A stretch of 64,000 bases of DNA from Spongospora subterranea f. sp. subterranea (taxonomy: Eukaryota > Endomyxa: Phytomyxea > Phytomyxea > Plasmodiophorida), in NCBI GenBank assembly GCA_049724395.1, contig JAUGWO010000104.1, positions 1-64,000 of the forward strand. The letters run 5' to 3'. The position numbers were made by a program, and so were the translations under genes. Below are positions 1-10,902 of the stretch, piece after piece. Every line of letters begins with the position of its first letter. Position 1 is the first letter of the stretch. The notes under the pieces were generated by a model. It made no database searches. It saw only the letters and a program-made list of their open reading frames with translations, and was not told the DNA's origin.

Positions 1-569
1 AACAGGGAGAATATTTGAGGTGAATTATTCAAACACCAATTCAAAACCGCATATACAGAAAAATGGTATTCCACAGGACTATCCAGCACAAGTGTGTTGC
101 TGTGGATAATATATATATGACGCCCCTATATATAGAGACTAATAACAGTAATGAGTATGTAAATGACACAACACAAATGGGCTATTGGAGCCACAAAACA
201 GGAAGTACTCACAAAACTGAGAAGTGATAGCGTTAACCTAAAAATGGTCAAGGAGCAGGAACAGGATAGCAAACCCAATGGCCCAAAACAAACATTGTTC
301 AATGAGTACTCACCAGATGACACATTGTCGATCAATGGACAAGCCAAACAACGAAAATAACCACTTAACTTGCAGTACAGCTGACAGAACTGGCCAACGT
401 TATTAAGAGAAGATGTGAACTGGTACAGTACGAGAAATGACAAAATACAATGCCCATCGAGACATATCAACAGATATGTCGAGGAGTTAGTAGGAGAGAA
501 CTGAACTATTACCTACCCTGGTTGGCAGGAGAAGTCAACAAGAACATGAATAAGAGACATTGACACCCA

Positions 570-1385
570 TTGAGACAGCATATAAGGACTGGATATTTCA
601 AATCAACACCAATCCCTATATTACATGCAATATCAGGATTCCCACTATTGAGAGATAAAGTCATCACTGAAACAACAATGACAGTACTCGCTGTTCAGGC
701 CAATGGGGCATTGCTGGGCAGAGAATACACGGAATGGACTGGAGAAGGAGATGGATGGACCCCACTTGGAGAGGTATGGAAAGCGCTGAGAGAGTACCAG
801 AAGATTATGAGAACATTCATGCGAGAACAGAGATATCGCCAGACATCTAAGGGACTATGGTTAATTGCCAAACATGGATGCAAAAAGGCAATAAGAAACA
901 CATAAAAGGGAAACTATTACCAAAGAACCAGATATCGAGCTATGGACAGATGGAAGTTTCAAACGAGAATAAGGTGGTGCTCCCGCACTTCTTTTTGACA
1001 ATTGCAAAATGCTCAAAAACCGCGAAGACGGAATAAGGTCCGGAAACAACAGTCAAATTAGGATCGAAAGTGGTCTCTCGTATGAATTGAGATTATGGCG
1101 CTGGAAGGACTGGTTAATCAAGACTATTGAGGCACAATTATACACATTATGACAGATTCCCTGTCATGGATAAACGAGCTAAAATCACTACCGACAAAGC
1201 CAAGAAGAGATAACGCCATCGTTGCTGAATGTGTCAAAAAACTGGCAGAGCTGATCATCGTAAATCAGGTAGATCTATACTTTAATCCAAGCCATGCGCC
1301 AGATATGGATAAGAAAGAACGCGTGGACCGCCCGATTAAACCGCCAAAAACAATCAACATAGGACAGAGCGAAGAGACTGAATAA
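570..1385 (+). mobile_element. Decayed LINE tail: RT C-terminus plus RNase H
   Basis: The first part (570-905) reads as a region like the post-RT segment of non-LTR reverse transcriptases. A second part (about 930-1385) looks like a retrotransposon RNase H: an LWTDGSF segment holds the first catalytic Asp, GGAPALLFD follows, then SYELRLW with the likely catalytic Glu, TDSLSWINEL with the next Asp, and VDLYFNPSHAPDMDKKERVD, which matches the family's WVPSH...N..AD block. These blocks come in the correct order but not in one open frame, so the copy is inactive. Nothing recognisable was found in 1-569, which may hold more of the RT. A LINE is favoured because the RNase H has the TDGS form and follows RT-like sequence. 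No 3' tail or target duplication was identified. Confidence 0.5.
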
Positions 1386-1865
1386 GATAAGCATGTTTGC
1401 TGTATTTAATCTAATTCTAATATTACAGTGATACTAATGAAAGAGCACATTCTACCACCGTAATCCAAGGGTACTTCCAAACGGAATCAATTTTTGTTAA
1501 CAGTTGCAATATACCTTGAATCGTGCCTGGCAACAGCTCGTCGTCAACAACAACTTGTACAAGCATCGCCGAGTATTTTTTGGCAACGACACGTTAGGAT
1601 AGGCTGAAACAGATCTCCATATCCTCTTGGCCAAAAGCAAACTGGCTCTTGCCATGCCCGCTCCCGGTCAACTCAATAAACCGGCCACATTGCTTCATGG
1701 AGTTTCGGGTGTTGATGGCGTTAATGACAATGCACCGAGAGATAGTATTGAACGACGACAGTGGACGAGTGTATCAATCACGATCAGATTGAACATGGTT
1801 TATCGATATAGGGAGTAGAGAGGATGTTGTTATTGAGATAGAGGTAGATGAATTGATACGAGCAG
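1386..1865. other. Intergenic, no gene recognised
   Basis: This stretch lies between the LINE remnant and the 3' end of the RABL2 gene. Short open frames exist on both strands (for example + 1627-1818), but none shows a known motif or good splice context. Confidence 0.4.
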
Positions 1866-2897
1866 TTAAACAAGCGATTCCGATAATTTATCTATACCTG
1901 TATCTGTTGATGCTCCACTCTTCATTGTATCTTTACTCTTTCCCTCAAAATACGCCATCGTTTCTAACACATCGTCGACGAAGTCCCCACTAGGCTTGTT
2001 CTTTGATTCGATGGCCAACCGGATAGCCTCATTGAATAGCGCGACAACATTGGTGCCATCGGATGCCGAGCAGAAGTAAAAAGGGAGCTGTATTGGCAGA
2101 TAAGATGGTTTAGTGACGGGACCCAGTATTATGGCAGGTCTTTACCTTCCGCTTAACTGCAAAGGCGAACTTCTTATCGGTCACCTTATAATCCGCTGAA
2201 CAATTCACGACTATCTTCAATCCTGGTAATTAGAAGAGAAATCACTATTTTACCGTCAATCTTATTCGCCACAACAATAACAGGTATATTAGGGCGATAT
2301 TGTCGTAGCTCTTTGTACCAGGCGTTGAGATTTTGATAAGTCACCTTTCGAGTGACGTCGAATGCCTGGTAGCAATGGTAAATGGAGATATGGAGCAGTA
2401 TGGAATATACTGACAAGTATACAGAGATGAGCACCATAATAATATGAGGGATGCATACTGGTAAACCGTTCTTGCCCGGCAGTATCCCAGAACTCTATCA
2501 TAACTCGTCAGGGCCAGCGGCCACACTATTGTCATATAACACAATTACCGACTGAGACCGGTTTCCCTTCGTGATGAGCTGTATGGCGAAATACGGTAAG
2601 GGCGTAGGTCGAGAGTTGCTGGGGCTGGCTGAATGGATACAAGATTAAGATCAGGACGCCAACCATCAACATTCCACTCACTAATTGTCCATTAAAAACC
2701 GCTCCACCAATCTGGTCACACAAATATATGGAATCTGAATAAGTGAATAGGGACAGCCATCTGTATTTGGCAATACTGACTTAGTCTTGCCGACAGCCGA
2801 GTCACCGAGCAGGATCAGTTTCAGGTCTGAGGTGCGGCTCAGTGTTAAGCTCGTTGATCTCCTGGGGTATCCTACCTGGATCGGGTTGTGTAGCCAT
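1866..2897 (-). CDS. RABL2: RABL2-like small GTPase (ciliary)
   Basis: This is a Ras-superfamily GTPase of the RABL2 type, which in other eukaryotes works with IFT-B at the base of cilia. Splicing about six short introns gives MATQPDPDLKLILLGDSAVGK (P-loop), then LVERFLMDNYQPQQLSTYAL (switch I, nearly the human RABL2 sequence), FWDTAGQERF (switch II), VANKID (the NKxD base-binding box) and SASDGTNVVALFNEAIRLA (the SAx box). The C-terminus has no prenylation cysteine, as is normal for RABL2. The start codon at 2897 is in a tiny first exon, joined through a GTAGGA...CTCAG intron to the P-loop exon. The stop is TAA at 1866-1868. It stands alone between repeats and reads as intact. Its presence is the best evidence in the window for a flagellated life stage. 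Confidence 0.92.
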
Positions 2898-3093
2898 TGC
2901 TTCTATGTGGGCCTGGTCTTGTCAAATTCGATTGAGACGAGAGAGCTTGGGAACCGAACTCCCACTTCTGGCGTTGAATTACCGTCCTGGCCTATTCCAG
3001 TTTGATGGGAGGTTCTGCAGTGGCATTCTCAACTATGGAGATCAGCCCTGTGTTATCGCCAGAACTGTTCAGTGACGGGTGAAAGACTTGAGT

Positions 3094-3460
3094 CGATGTG
3101 TCTCTATATCGAATGGGGTGAATTACAGCGAACTACTGTACTTTACAGGGCACTGCCGATATGTCTCTATATCGAATGGGGTGAATTACAGCGAATTACT
3201 GTACTTTACAGGGCACTGCCTGTCCCTGGTCGATATGTCTCTATATCGAATGGGGTGAATTACAGCGAATTACTGTACTTTACAGGGCACTGCCTGTCCC
3301 TGGTCGATATGTCTCTATATCGAATGGGGTGAATTACAGCGAATTACTGTACTTTACAGGGCACTGCCTGTCCCTGGTCGATATGTCTCTATATCGAATG
3401 GGGTGAATTACAGCGAATTACTGTACTTTACAGTGCAGTGCCTGTCCCTGGTCGATATGT
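3094..3460. repeat. Tandem repeat, 74-bp unit, about 5 copies
   Basis: A unit beginning CGATATGTCTCTATATCGAA recurs at 3157, 3231, 3305, 3379 and, as a partial copy, 3453, always 74 bp apart. A first, more diverged copy at 3094 is 63 bp long and lacks the TGTCCCTGGT segment. The middle copies are almost identical, so the array is recent or is being homogenised. Each unit starts with a short palindrome (CGATATGTCTCTATATCG). The array keeps an open frame on the + strand, but that is a by-product of repetition. Confidence 0.95.
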
Positions 3461-4346
3461 ACTCGCTATCGTTATGGGTGGTTAACTGTTATTCGTTGTG
3501 CTGCCTATCCCCTATAATGCTGTCACTAATGGTTCAATTATCTCTGTTTGTGTTTGTTTAGTCAACTATCGCCTAGCACTTATGCTGCCGTCGCTCAGAT
3601 GACTCTATGGGAATGGGTTTTGACTCTAATCGCATACTGTTCATCACTTTGACTCCTCTATAGCGATTCATCAGTAATCGCTGTGTCTCCCCGGTTGTCG
3701 GATATATTAGACAGCGCCTCTGTTAATACGATGTATTCTATTAGCTTTGGTGTCATAATCGTTCATTAATACTTGTAATTAGTGGTTGTTAATCGCAAAC
3801 TCGTGCGTCCGGTGATGTTTATCCAGACGATAATGTCTCTGTTAATGCGAGGTAGGAGTATACCAATAGCTTTTGGCGTCATAATCGTTTGTCAATACTT
3901 GTAATCAGTAATTGTTCCGTCCCGAGACGTCTTTTTCCAAAGCGTCAAAATCGAACGCACTGCGAGGGCATTGAAAATATCAAAGTACACAAGTCACTTT
4001 ATTTTTAAACGAAGGATGAACAAAATTATAAATACATTATGTTATTTAAGTGTTTCATTCATCTATTTTGCGTGCGTTGAAAGAATATCGTTTACATAAT
4101 ACATGCTCGAGCAAGTTTAATACACATGTTGATCCTCTATTTGCACATGAAATAAAATAGAGTAGTTTGAAATGGAGTTCCGAAGAACTCACAGGGCATT
4201 TGATGTTGACGCTTTGTCTCGGCATATGATAGTTACAGTAACCAGTTTCCGATAGATCCGATACCACAGTATACTGAAAATCTTTGGAGCGCACTGTGCG
4301 ATATAGTTTTGCAATGATTTGACTGTGTCACAGTCATTAGTGTACC
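3461..4346. other. Gene-free DNA with two diverged ~117-bp repeats
   Basis: No gene was seen. Two related blocks begin at about 3717 and 3834 (CTCTGTTAATRCGA..., followed by TAGCTTTTGGYGTCATAATCGTT and TCAATACTTGTAATCAGT). They are roughly 117 bp apart and clearly diverged. The remainder up to the transposon is AT-rich single-copy-looking sequence. Confidence 0.5.
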
Positions 4347-4355
4347 TTATTTTGA

Positions 4356-4720
4356 GGGAGGGACCTGAGCACACCAACTTCGGTAGGTAACACACTAAGA
4401 ATGGTACTAAAACACACTTGTTTTGGGTTCTCAACACACCAATGTAAAACGTGCGTGGGATGGTATAATAGCACACTGTTTTAAGGTATGCAACACACTA
4501 AGAATGGTACTGTAGCACACTTGTTTTGGGTTCTCAACACACCAATGTAAACAGTGCGTGAGAGGAATCATAACACACTGATTTAGGTATTCAACACACT
4601 AAGAATGGTATTTTAACACACTTGTTTTGGATCGCCAACACACGAAGTAACAATAACGCCGACTATATCAAACACACTAGACTGTACGTCCAACACACAG
4701 GACTGCTTCGATGTGGTTGT
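4356..4720 (+). repeat. Left terminal inverted region of the MULE
   Basis: It is built from about three copies of a ~102-bp unit that starts AACACACTAAGAATGGTA (at 4389, 4492 and 4593). Within each unit a shorter motif, AACACAC, recurs every 20-35 bp. The right end has the same motif in inverted orientation. Confidence 0.85.
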
Positions 4721-4877
4721 ACTGCCTGGGGGTTATTTCATTTCCGATTGGTCGAAAACGATTTGGAGGTGCCGGTATCCAATTCCATTGCTGCTACCTG
4801 GATGATAATGGACATTCGAAAGTCATTTTCGCAGTTAAATGTTTGGATTGCAACATGGCAACGGTTTATTAGGTTAA

Positions 4878-7124
4878 TCACTCCAACTGCAGCGCAGGTC
4901 CTGCGAGCCTGGGACGGCCAGGTCCAGCGACTGGATCACGGTTTCGGCGATTTGGTTCCGGACCTGGGACGGCAACACCACGGCCTCGACCAAGGCCATT
5001 AACATTCCGGTGAATGCGACCGCGGCGACGCCGGTTTACTGGTATCGACCGGTTTACCAACCGTTCGACCGGTGGGGGAACTCCTTCCACATGCCGGCCA
5101 GTAACAAAGCATGCATGCATAAAATGCACACAAATGCCGAACTTGAAAAAATATTGGCAATTACAATTGCGTGGTTCAACTGAGACTAACCACCCATCAG
5201 GTGGCATGCCCAGGCGCTCCATTCGTAAAAAATTTCTGTTATCGGTGATTTTTTTGATCGCAGAAAAATCCGCATTGTCGAGTCCATCCTCCTCATCCAC
5301 CAATGGATGCTCGAACTGAGATACCAGCACCTCCCAAGCGTTTGCAGTCAATTGAGAATGAAGTTGCCGCCCGGATCTTAGTTTGTTGAACCGCAAAATG
5401 ATACGTTTCGATGCCACTGGAGATAGATGGAACGTTCGATTATTTTCGGATTCACTTCGGCATAACTGCCTAAATTCTTCCACAAGTTGGGGGATGTGCA
5501 ATCGACGTCTGCCCAATGCCTGCAATATAACAGTCAGTTGCAGCCTGTTGAAAGACAAATATAATACCTCCTTGATTCGGGCATTGAAACCTTCGTTGGG
5601 ATTGTTGGTGGACGATCGTCCTGGTTCCGTATAATGCACAGCCCATAGCGAGAACCTACCATGTAGCCATTGAGCTTCAAAATACTGGGCAAACCGCTGG
5701 ACTGCAGGAGGACTCGTGGCGTCGCGCCAGCGGTTGATAATGATAGAGGACTTCTGAGCGAAATCGATTTCGCTGCCCGACAAATGTAGGGAATAAATAT
5801 CATGGGAAATGATTTCCCATTCGGCCCAACGAACGCCATCGCGATGGTCCCAACACTGTCATTGTCGCCTCATCAGTTGAAATTACAACAAAGGGTGAGG
5901 ACATACATTTTTGAGCAGATGAAAGAAGCACATGAGGTATGAAGAATCTCTGAACACATTGCTGACGGCGTTGATCTGAGCTCCATCAGCATCGCCCACG
6001 ATAAAGTCGGGGACGAAATTGAAATCACATTTTTCAAGGAATATGTTTTTGAGTGATAACAGCGCGTATTCACAGTCTCTCTGCTGTCTTGTGGAGCAAA
6101 TGCTCATCGACAACAGGTGGAACTTTCCCGCGAAATCAGAATATCCGACAACGAATACGGGATATGAAACCCTGTTTGTCTTGAACGTTGTGTCCATATG
6201 GCACAAAACATGAACGTCAGGGTTTGCTCTGACTATTTCAATAAACTTGGTCAGAAGGCCCTTACAAGTCAGACCTGGAAATGCAGAGTCAGTAGTGAAT
6301 TAAGTTTGATAAAGATGATACTCAACTGATGCGGAAAGGACGTTCGTCGGAACCGACTCCAACAACGACGGCACCGTCACGGTCGTTAACGCCGAAAATA
6401 AAAGCATCATTAGGGTCCTGTTCTTCCCATACCTCAGCTGGCCTGAGTGTTGCAAGTTTCGTCAAAACTGCATCAAGCGTGTCGATTTGCCCATTGTCTC
6501 GCCTAAATCGCTTGACAACGCTTTGAATCTGCTGCAGCGTAGGCATTGGAGTAATTTCTAGTTCCCCAAATTCCAATGTCCTGCGACACCGGGAAAGATG
6601 TTTTTCGAGTACTTTGGGAGTTCGATGGGGGTCTTCATCCATTAATTCTTGGATCTTGCGCTTCATAGGGCTATTGACCTGAGATTCATCCATGATTCAG
6701 CATTTACAGTAACTAAAATCCGAACAATATAGATAATTACAGTTTGTTTTGCTGGCGAGGACAGGGCATCAGCCTCAAAAAAGGCGAGGTGTTTCCCTCG
6801 AAGTAAAACCTCTGAAGATCCATCAACTGTGCAAGTATTGATGGCGTAAACAGCACCACAAAAAAGGTTTTGTTCTTCTTCAATCTCAGCAAAACATCGT
6901 ACAGACGTACATTTGGCGTAACGTCGCCGCATCTGATGGTCATCGACCGTTGCTGCATCACTGTTGTCTTCATGCAAGAAATTGCACGACGCCATCTGAG
7001 ACTTGAACACTGTGTGTGACGGTAACGCCGCCCGAATTTCTTTCAACGTGACTGCCTGGTTGATGTCAATTGCGATTGCGAGCCAATCATGATCTGCGAC
7101 ATCATGATCGGAATCGGGATCCAT
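4878..7124 (-). CDS. MULE transposase with C-terminal SWIM zinc finger
   Basis: Three introns can be placed: 6679-6740, 6275-6326 and 5856-5906. The exons 7124-6741, 6678-6327, 6274-5907 and 5855-4878 then join in phase to give about 693 residues. The catalytic region holds MDTTFKTN (first Asp of the DDE triad), DFIVGDADGAQ (second Asp) and CFFHLLKN. The segment NEGFNARIKE probably supplies the Glu. Near the C-terminus NCNCQYFFKFGICVHFMHAC fits the CxC...CxH SWIM finger typical of MULE transposases. The tail is Arg/Gly/Pro-rich and may bind nucleic acid. The N-terminal ~250 residues are not recognised but are likely the DNA-binding part. The start at 7124 is an ATG just inside the right terminal region. 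Nothing breaks the frame. Confidence 0.9.
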
Positions 7125-7134
7125 GATTAATCGT

Positions 7135-7490
7135 AAATATAAATGTCGGGGTGACCTTCAAGCAATGCGCAAATCTGTGTGTTCAAGACCCATGTCTACA
7201 GTGTGTTGAAGACCCATTCCTAGTGTGTTCAAGTCCCATTTCTAGTGTGTCGGTGTACCTTCTCACGCAGTCTATTTTTGTGTGTTGGAATCCCAAATGG
7301 TGGGTGTTGTCGTCCACATCCTAGTGTGTTGGAGACCCATTCCTAGTGTGTTCAAGTCCCATTTCTAGTGTGTTTATGTACCTTCTCACGCAGTTTATTT
7401 TGGTGTGTTGGAATCCCAAATGGTGGGTGTTGGAGCCCCATTTCTAGTGTGTTTAAGTCAAAATTTGGTGTGTGCGGACCTTTTTCTCCC
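7135..7490 (-). repeat. Right terminal inverted region of the MULE
   Basis: GTGTGTT motifs (the complement of the left-end AACACAC) recur throughout. A ~123-bp unit starting CCTAGTGTGTTCAAGTCCCA occurs at 7219 and again at 7342. The outermost bases CTCCC mirror the left-end GGGAG. Identity to the left end is partial, so this is a repeat-built rather than a perfect long terminal inverted repeat. Confidence 0.85.
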
Positions 7491-7499
7491 TTATTTTGT

Positions 7500-8960
7500 G
7501 CCAGTGTCCAACCATCTCGCGCGGTAGAAAAAAGCCACCGTTGGCACTGTCACAAGACCATTTCTATTAAGGCCCGAACCCTGAATTGGGACCATAAGAC
7601 CCTCAACCCCGGATCAGTTTGGCAAGAAGTCTTAGTTCTCACCACCAAATTCACACCCCCGATTTCAGCGAAAAAGTCTTAATAGAATGATTTGGTGGGG
7701 ATATTTCTACACACTTCATTCTCGACACAGTGGCCATTGCACGTCGAACGTCATTGCCGCTTCATGTCGGAGTCGTTTATCGATCAGCTGAAGGAGCTGA
7801 CCGCGCTGCTCAAAGCCGGCGCGATCGACGAATCAGAGTTCTCCGCGTTAAATTGCTCGATAATTGATCGGGTGGTTGGCACACAGCCCTCACATCCATC
7901 CGCCCTAACCGCACCTGCACTGCCTGTCGTCGTATAATCAGGTGATTTGTCGTTGATTTGCACCAAGTCTGGCGGGTCTGTATCTTCGAACAAAAGGGAG
8001 ACGAGCTGTGATTTAACCCCGTCCAGGAATAGTGATGTTTCGGTTGACTCAATCAAACAGGTGCAGTCGACGCTTCACAAGTAATTTCGGTCAGAGTTTC
8101 AGTGAAAAAATGGATCTAAATTCATTGGTGTCGACTGTCGGCGCATGTTTGCAGTGTGCAAATTGAATCGTTTGCAAAGGAGATGTCAAGTGTTCAGAAC
8201 CCTGCATTTGATTTGAACCAAAATGACATTGGCGTTGATAATTCCCGGAAATAATCGGTTTTTGTCAAGCAGAATGGAGTGCTGGTCGCCGAATGCAAGT
8301 TGATGGATGAAATGAAATCTGTCCACAATCACCCAATCCTCGATTCGCAGGTCGTAGGTTTGATTGTCGCGTGTGCCTCTTCGAGCAAAAGGGAGGCGAG
8401 CTGTGATTTAACCCCGTCCAGGAATAGTGATGTTTCGGTTGGCTCAATCAAACAGGTGCAGTCATCGCTTCACAAGTTTTTCGGTCAGAGTTTCATTGAG
8501 AAAAATGGATCTAAATTTATCGCTGTCGACTGTCCGCACTCAGTCGCTGAGCGATTGTTGTGCAAAATATGTGGGAAGAAGTGTCAAACGACACAGGGAC
8601 TGATAGCGCATTGAAAAATTCATCTGTTGATGGATGAAATGAAATCTGTCCACAATCACCCAATCCTCGATTTGCAAGTGGTAGGTTTGATTGTCGCGTT
8701 GTATCGTTCAATGCCGTTTGGATTCGACACGTTCGGAGAACTGATTGGTGTTGGTTCATTCGTTGCACTGGAATGCTCTTGGATCCACAAAATTCAATAA
8801 AGAGCTCTCCTGGTTTTTTCATTCCAAAAAATGCTGTGTTTCAAGACTGATCAACACCCTGAACCCAATGTCAATTTTCCAATGTCTTATTAGGATGATT
8901 TACTGTACTCAACGACCAGTTTGGCCATCCATAACGTATGAATAAATGATAGCCGGTTAT
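7500..8960 (+). pseudogene. Decayed, duplicated fragments of a SHOCT/C2H2-type gene family
   Basis: A short frame at 7764-7937 begins MSESFIDQLKELTALLKAGA and resembles SHOCT-like helical motifs (L..L..L..G.I.E.EF). A frame at 8279-8614 ends LLCKICGKKCQTTQGLIAH, the first half of a C2H2 finger, cut by a stop before the last His. Two DNA blocks are duplicated locally: 7992-8140 matches 8387-8534, and 8299-8372 matches 8626-8699, each with few differences. The region looks like several broken copies of a repeated gene or a transposon remnant. The family is not identified. Confidence 0.45.
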
Positions 8961-9600
8961 TGACATAGTGCAGTTCCGCATCGACTGTCCATATCCCAAC
9001 ATACTATGGATTATCTTCTCACAAGCGTTCTCTTTTGCCATTATCACCTTTTGGTCGTCGGTAAGTTGGGGCTCTCATTTAAAAAAGCCAGCGACTCTAG
9101 ACAGTTACACGCTTCTTTAAGCGAATTGAATTCTATGCAATGCGCCAGAACAAGATCTGTTGGATTTCCAGAGCGCTTACCGGTTGTAATATACCGCAGC
9201 CAGTAATTCACAAACATGTATTCAATTCAACGCACAATAAGCTCCGACAGAAGTCAACATTTTTCATAGCCCTGTCCGAGGACCATAACATTGGACTCTT
9301 GCCGGTTGAACCTCTGCAAGGAATCAAAGTAGGTTAAAAACTTGGGAATCACAATCATCAAATCAATAGTATTTTGATAATAATATCGCCGTAATTACAA
9401 TCGAGACTGCTTCCGATCAAACACAAAAACGTACCGAGAAATCGGCAAACAGAATGTGCTCCTTTCTAGAAAGCAGACACAGGGCGATAGTCGCTTTTGA
9501 TAAAATCAGATCGGAAAGGAGTTCAGATGGGTGACTATGAAAGAGATGTGATGGACGGGCAGATGGGTCAATAAGGTCCCATCTGACAGTGATAGGGGTT
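8961..9600. other. Gene-free stretch before HslV
   Basis: Short overlapping open frames (for example + 9006-9206) have no recognisable domain and no supporting splice sites. The promoter of the downstream HslV gene should lie in the last 100-200 bp. Confidence 0.4.
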
Positions 9601-9688
9601 ACCGGAGCACGTCATGAGTGTACTTATAAGGAGCGGGGACCACCCTTGTTACAGTACTAGCGCCACAGGGTATAACATCACTGCCATC

Positions 9689-10538
9689 ATGATCGCCAAT
9701 CGGATATTGAATAATGGGTTGGTGCGATCGTTATCTGGATCCACTGGAATCGCATATGATAGAGCCACGACTATATTATGTGTTAGGCGCGACGATAGTA
9801 TTGTCATGATCGGGGATGGCCAAGGTCATCATACATATTGCCATTTACCCGCTGACATCAGCCATAATTAACCTCCTCTCATCGCCAGTATCTCGTGGCT
9901 CCACTATTGTAAAGCCAAATGCTCGAAAAGTTCGCGTTATTGGAGACGGAAAGGTGATTATCGTGTCGTTCTAGCTATCTCTCGTCAATCTAGCACCCAC
10001 AGGTTCTAGCTGGGTTTGCCGGCGCCACAGCAGACGCCCTTACTTTACTGGAGCGGTTAGAGATGAGATTGGAGGAGCACCCAGGGCAACTGCTTAGGTC
10101 GTGTGTTGAAATGGCCAAGGCCTGGCGCACAGATAAATACCTGCGACGGCTGGGTAAGGAGCCGTATTCGGATTGGGGTTTTACATCTGGCTTATATGAT
10201 TGATAGAGGCACTTCTTGTCGTGGCCGATAAAGATGTGTCGCTAACACTTACAGGAACGGGGGACGTTCTGGAACCGCACGATGGCCTGGTCGGGATCGG
10301 ATCAGGAGGCGATTATGCTCTAGCTGCTGCTCGAGCACTGCTAACTGTCGATGGGCTAACGGCAATGGATATTGCCACACGATCTATGCGAATAGCGGCT
10401 GATATATGTGTCTATACCAATGATAGATTTGTGGTCGAACGAGCTCGGGAAATCATCAGCGTCGGCAAGCCCAGGGCGGTCCGACAAATAATACACGGTA
10501 AATGGGAAGGAAAACCCACTGAACCCATCTGTCTGTAG
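9689..10538 (+). CDS. hslV: HslV/ClpQ peptidase, mitochondrial-type
   Basis: HslV is the proteolytic subunit of the bacterial-type HslUV protease and in eukaryotes acts in mitochondria. Splicing introns at about 9810-9872, 9954-10002 and 10154-10206 gives [19 protein letters not shown], then [72 protein letters not shown] and ADICVYTND. These match E. coli HslV block by block. The first Thr of TTIL is the catalytic N-terminal nucleophile, exposed after removal of a presequence. The ATG at 9689 gives [20 protein letters not shown], basic and Ser/Leu-rich like a mitochondrial targeting signal. An in-frame ATG at 9614 would extend it with a less typical leader. No HslU partner is in the window. 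Confidence 0.93.
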
Positions 10539-10902
10539 TAGATAATTGTGTTTTAGCTGAATCACAGCTGTTTTACTATATTGAACTACACAACCGTTAA
10601 ACGGTCAAATAATATCGTCAGGAGGGTCCATCTTATTTTCGATCAGAATAGTGTGATATTCCTTCATTATCACCTTCATGTAAGGTGTGACCTATCATCA
10701 CTGGTGCAATGGTCAATTCCTCGTATAATTGGTCTGGATACCCGATACCGGCATTATGGGATGTCCAATGGCGAGACCATGTTTTGATTTGGTCCTCATG
10801 ATCCGTGGCGCTACACGGCTATACCTACTGATGGACGGATAACGGCCCTGATCACCGTCCTCATCACCTCGGTCTGTATCCTGGATAGGCGAGGCCATTA
10901 GG
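10539..10902. other. Intergenic, HslV to aladin
   Basis: No gene is supported. It may hold the aladin promoter or an unrecognised first exon. There is no repeat or clear RNA gene. Confidence 0.35.

Larger units (their letters stand above)
4347..7499 (-). mobile_element. Mutator-like (MULE) DNA transposon, complete-looking
   Basis: The element spans about 4356-7490 (3.1 kb). It is flanked by TTATTTTGA at 4347-4355 and TTATTTTGT at 7491-7499: an exact 8-bp duplication, or 9 bp with one mismatch, which suits the 8-11 bp duplications of MULEs. The termini are inverted: the left starts GGGAGGGACCTGAGCACACC and the right, read on the other strand, starts GGGAGAAAAAGGTCCGCACA. Both terminal regions are about 360 bp of tandem repeats. 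Inside is one transposase gene on the - strand that reads through after splicing. The near-perfect duplication and unbroken gene suggest a recent insertion that may still be able to move. Confidence 0.88.

Noticed and set aside
3072-3332. Open frame across the 74-bp repeat
   Set aside because: It repeats LYIEWGELQR only because the repeat happens to lack stops; there is no start context, domain or splice support.
3094-3460. CRISPR array
   Set aside because: Units abut with no variable spacers, and the DNA is eukaryotic.
5014-5319. + strand frame under the transposase
   Set aside because: Shadow of the - strand MULE transposase exon.
9614-9688. Upstream ATG as the HslV start
   Set aside because: In frame, but the leader from 9689 is the better mitochondrial signal; kept only as an alternative.
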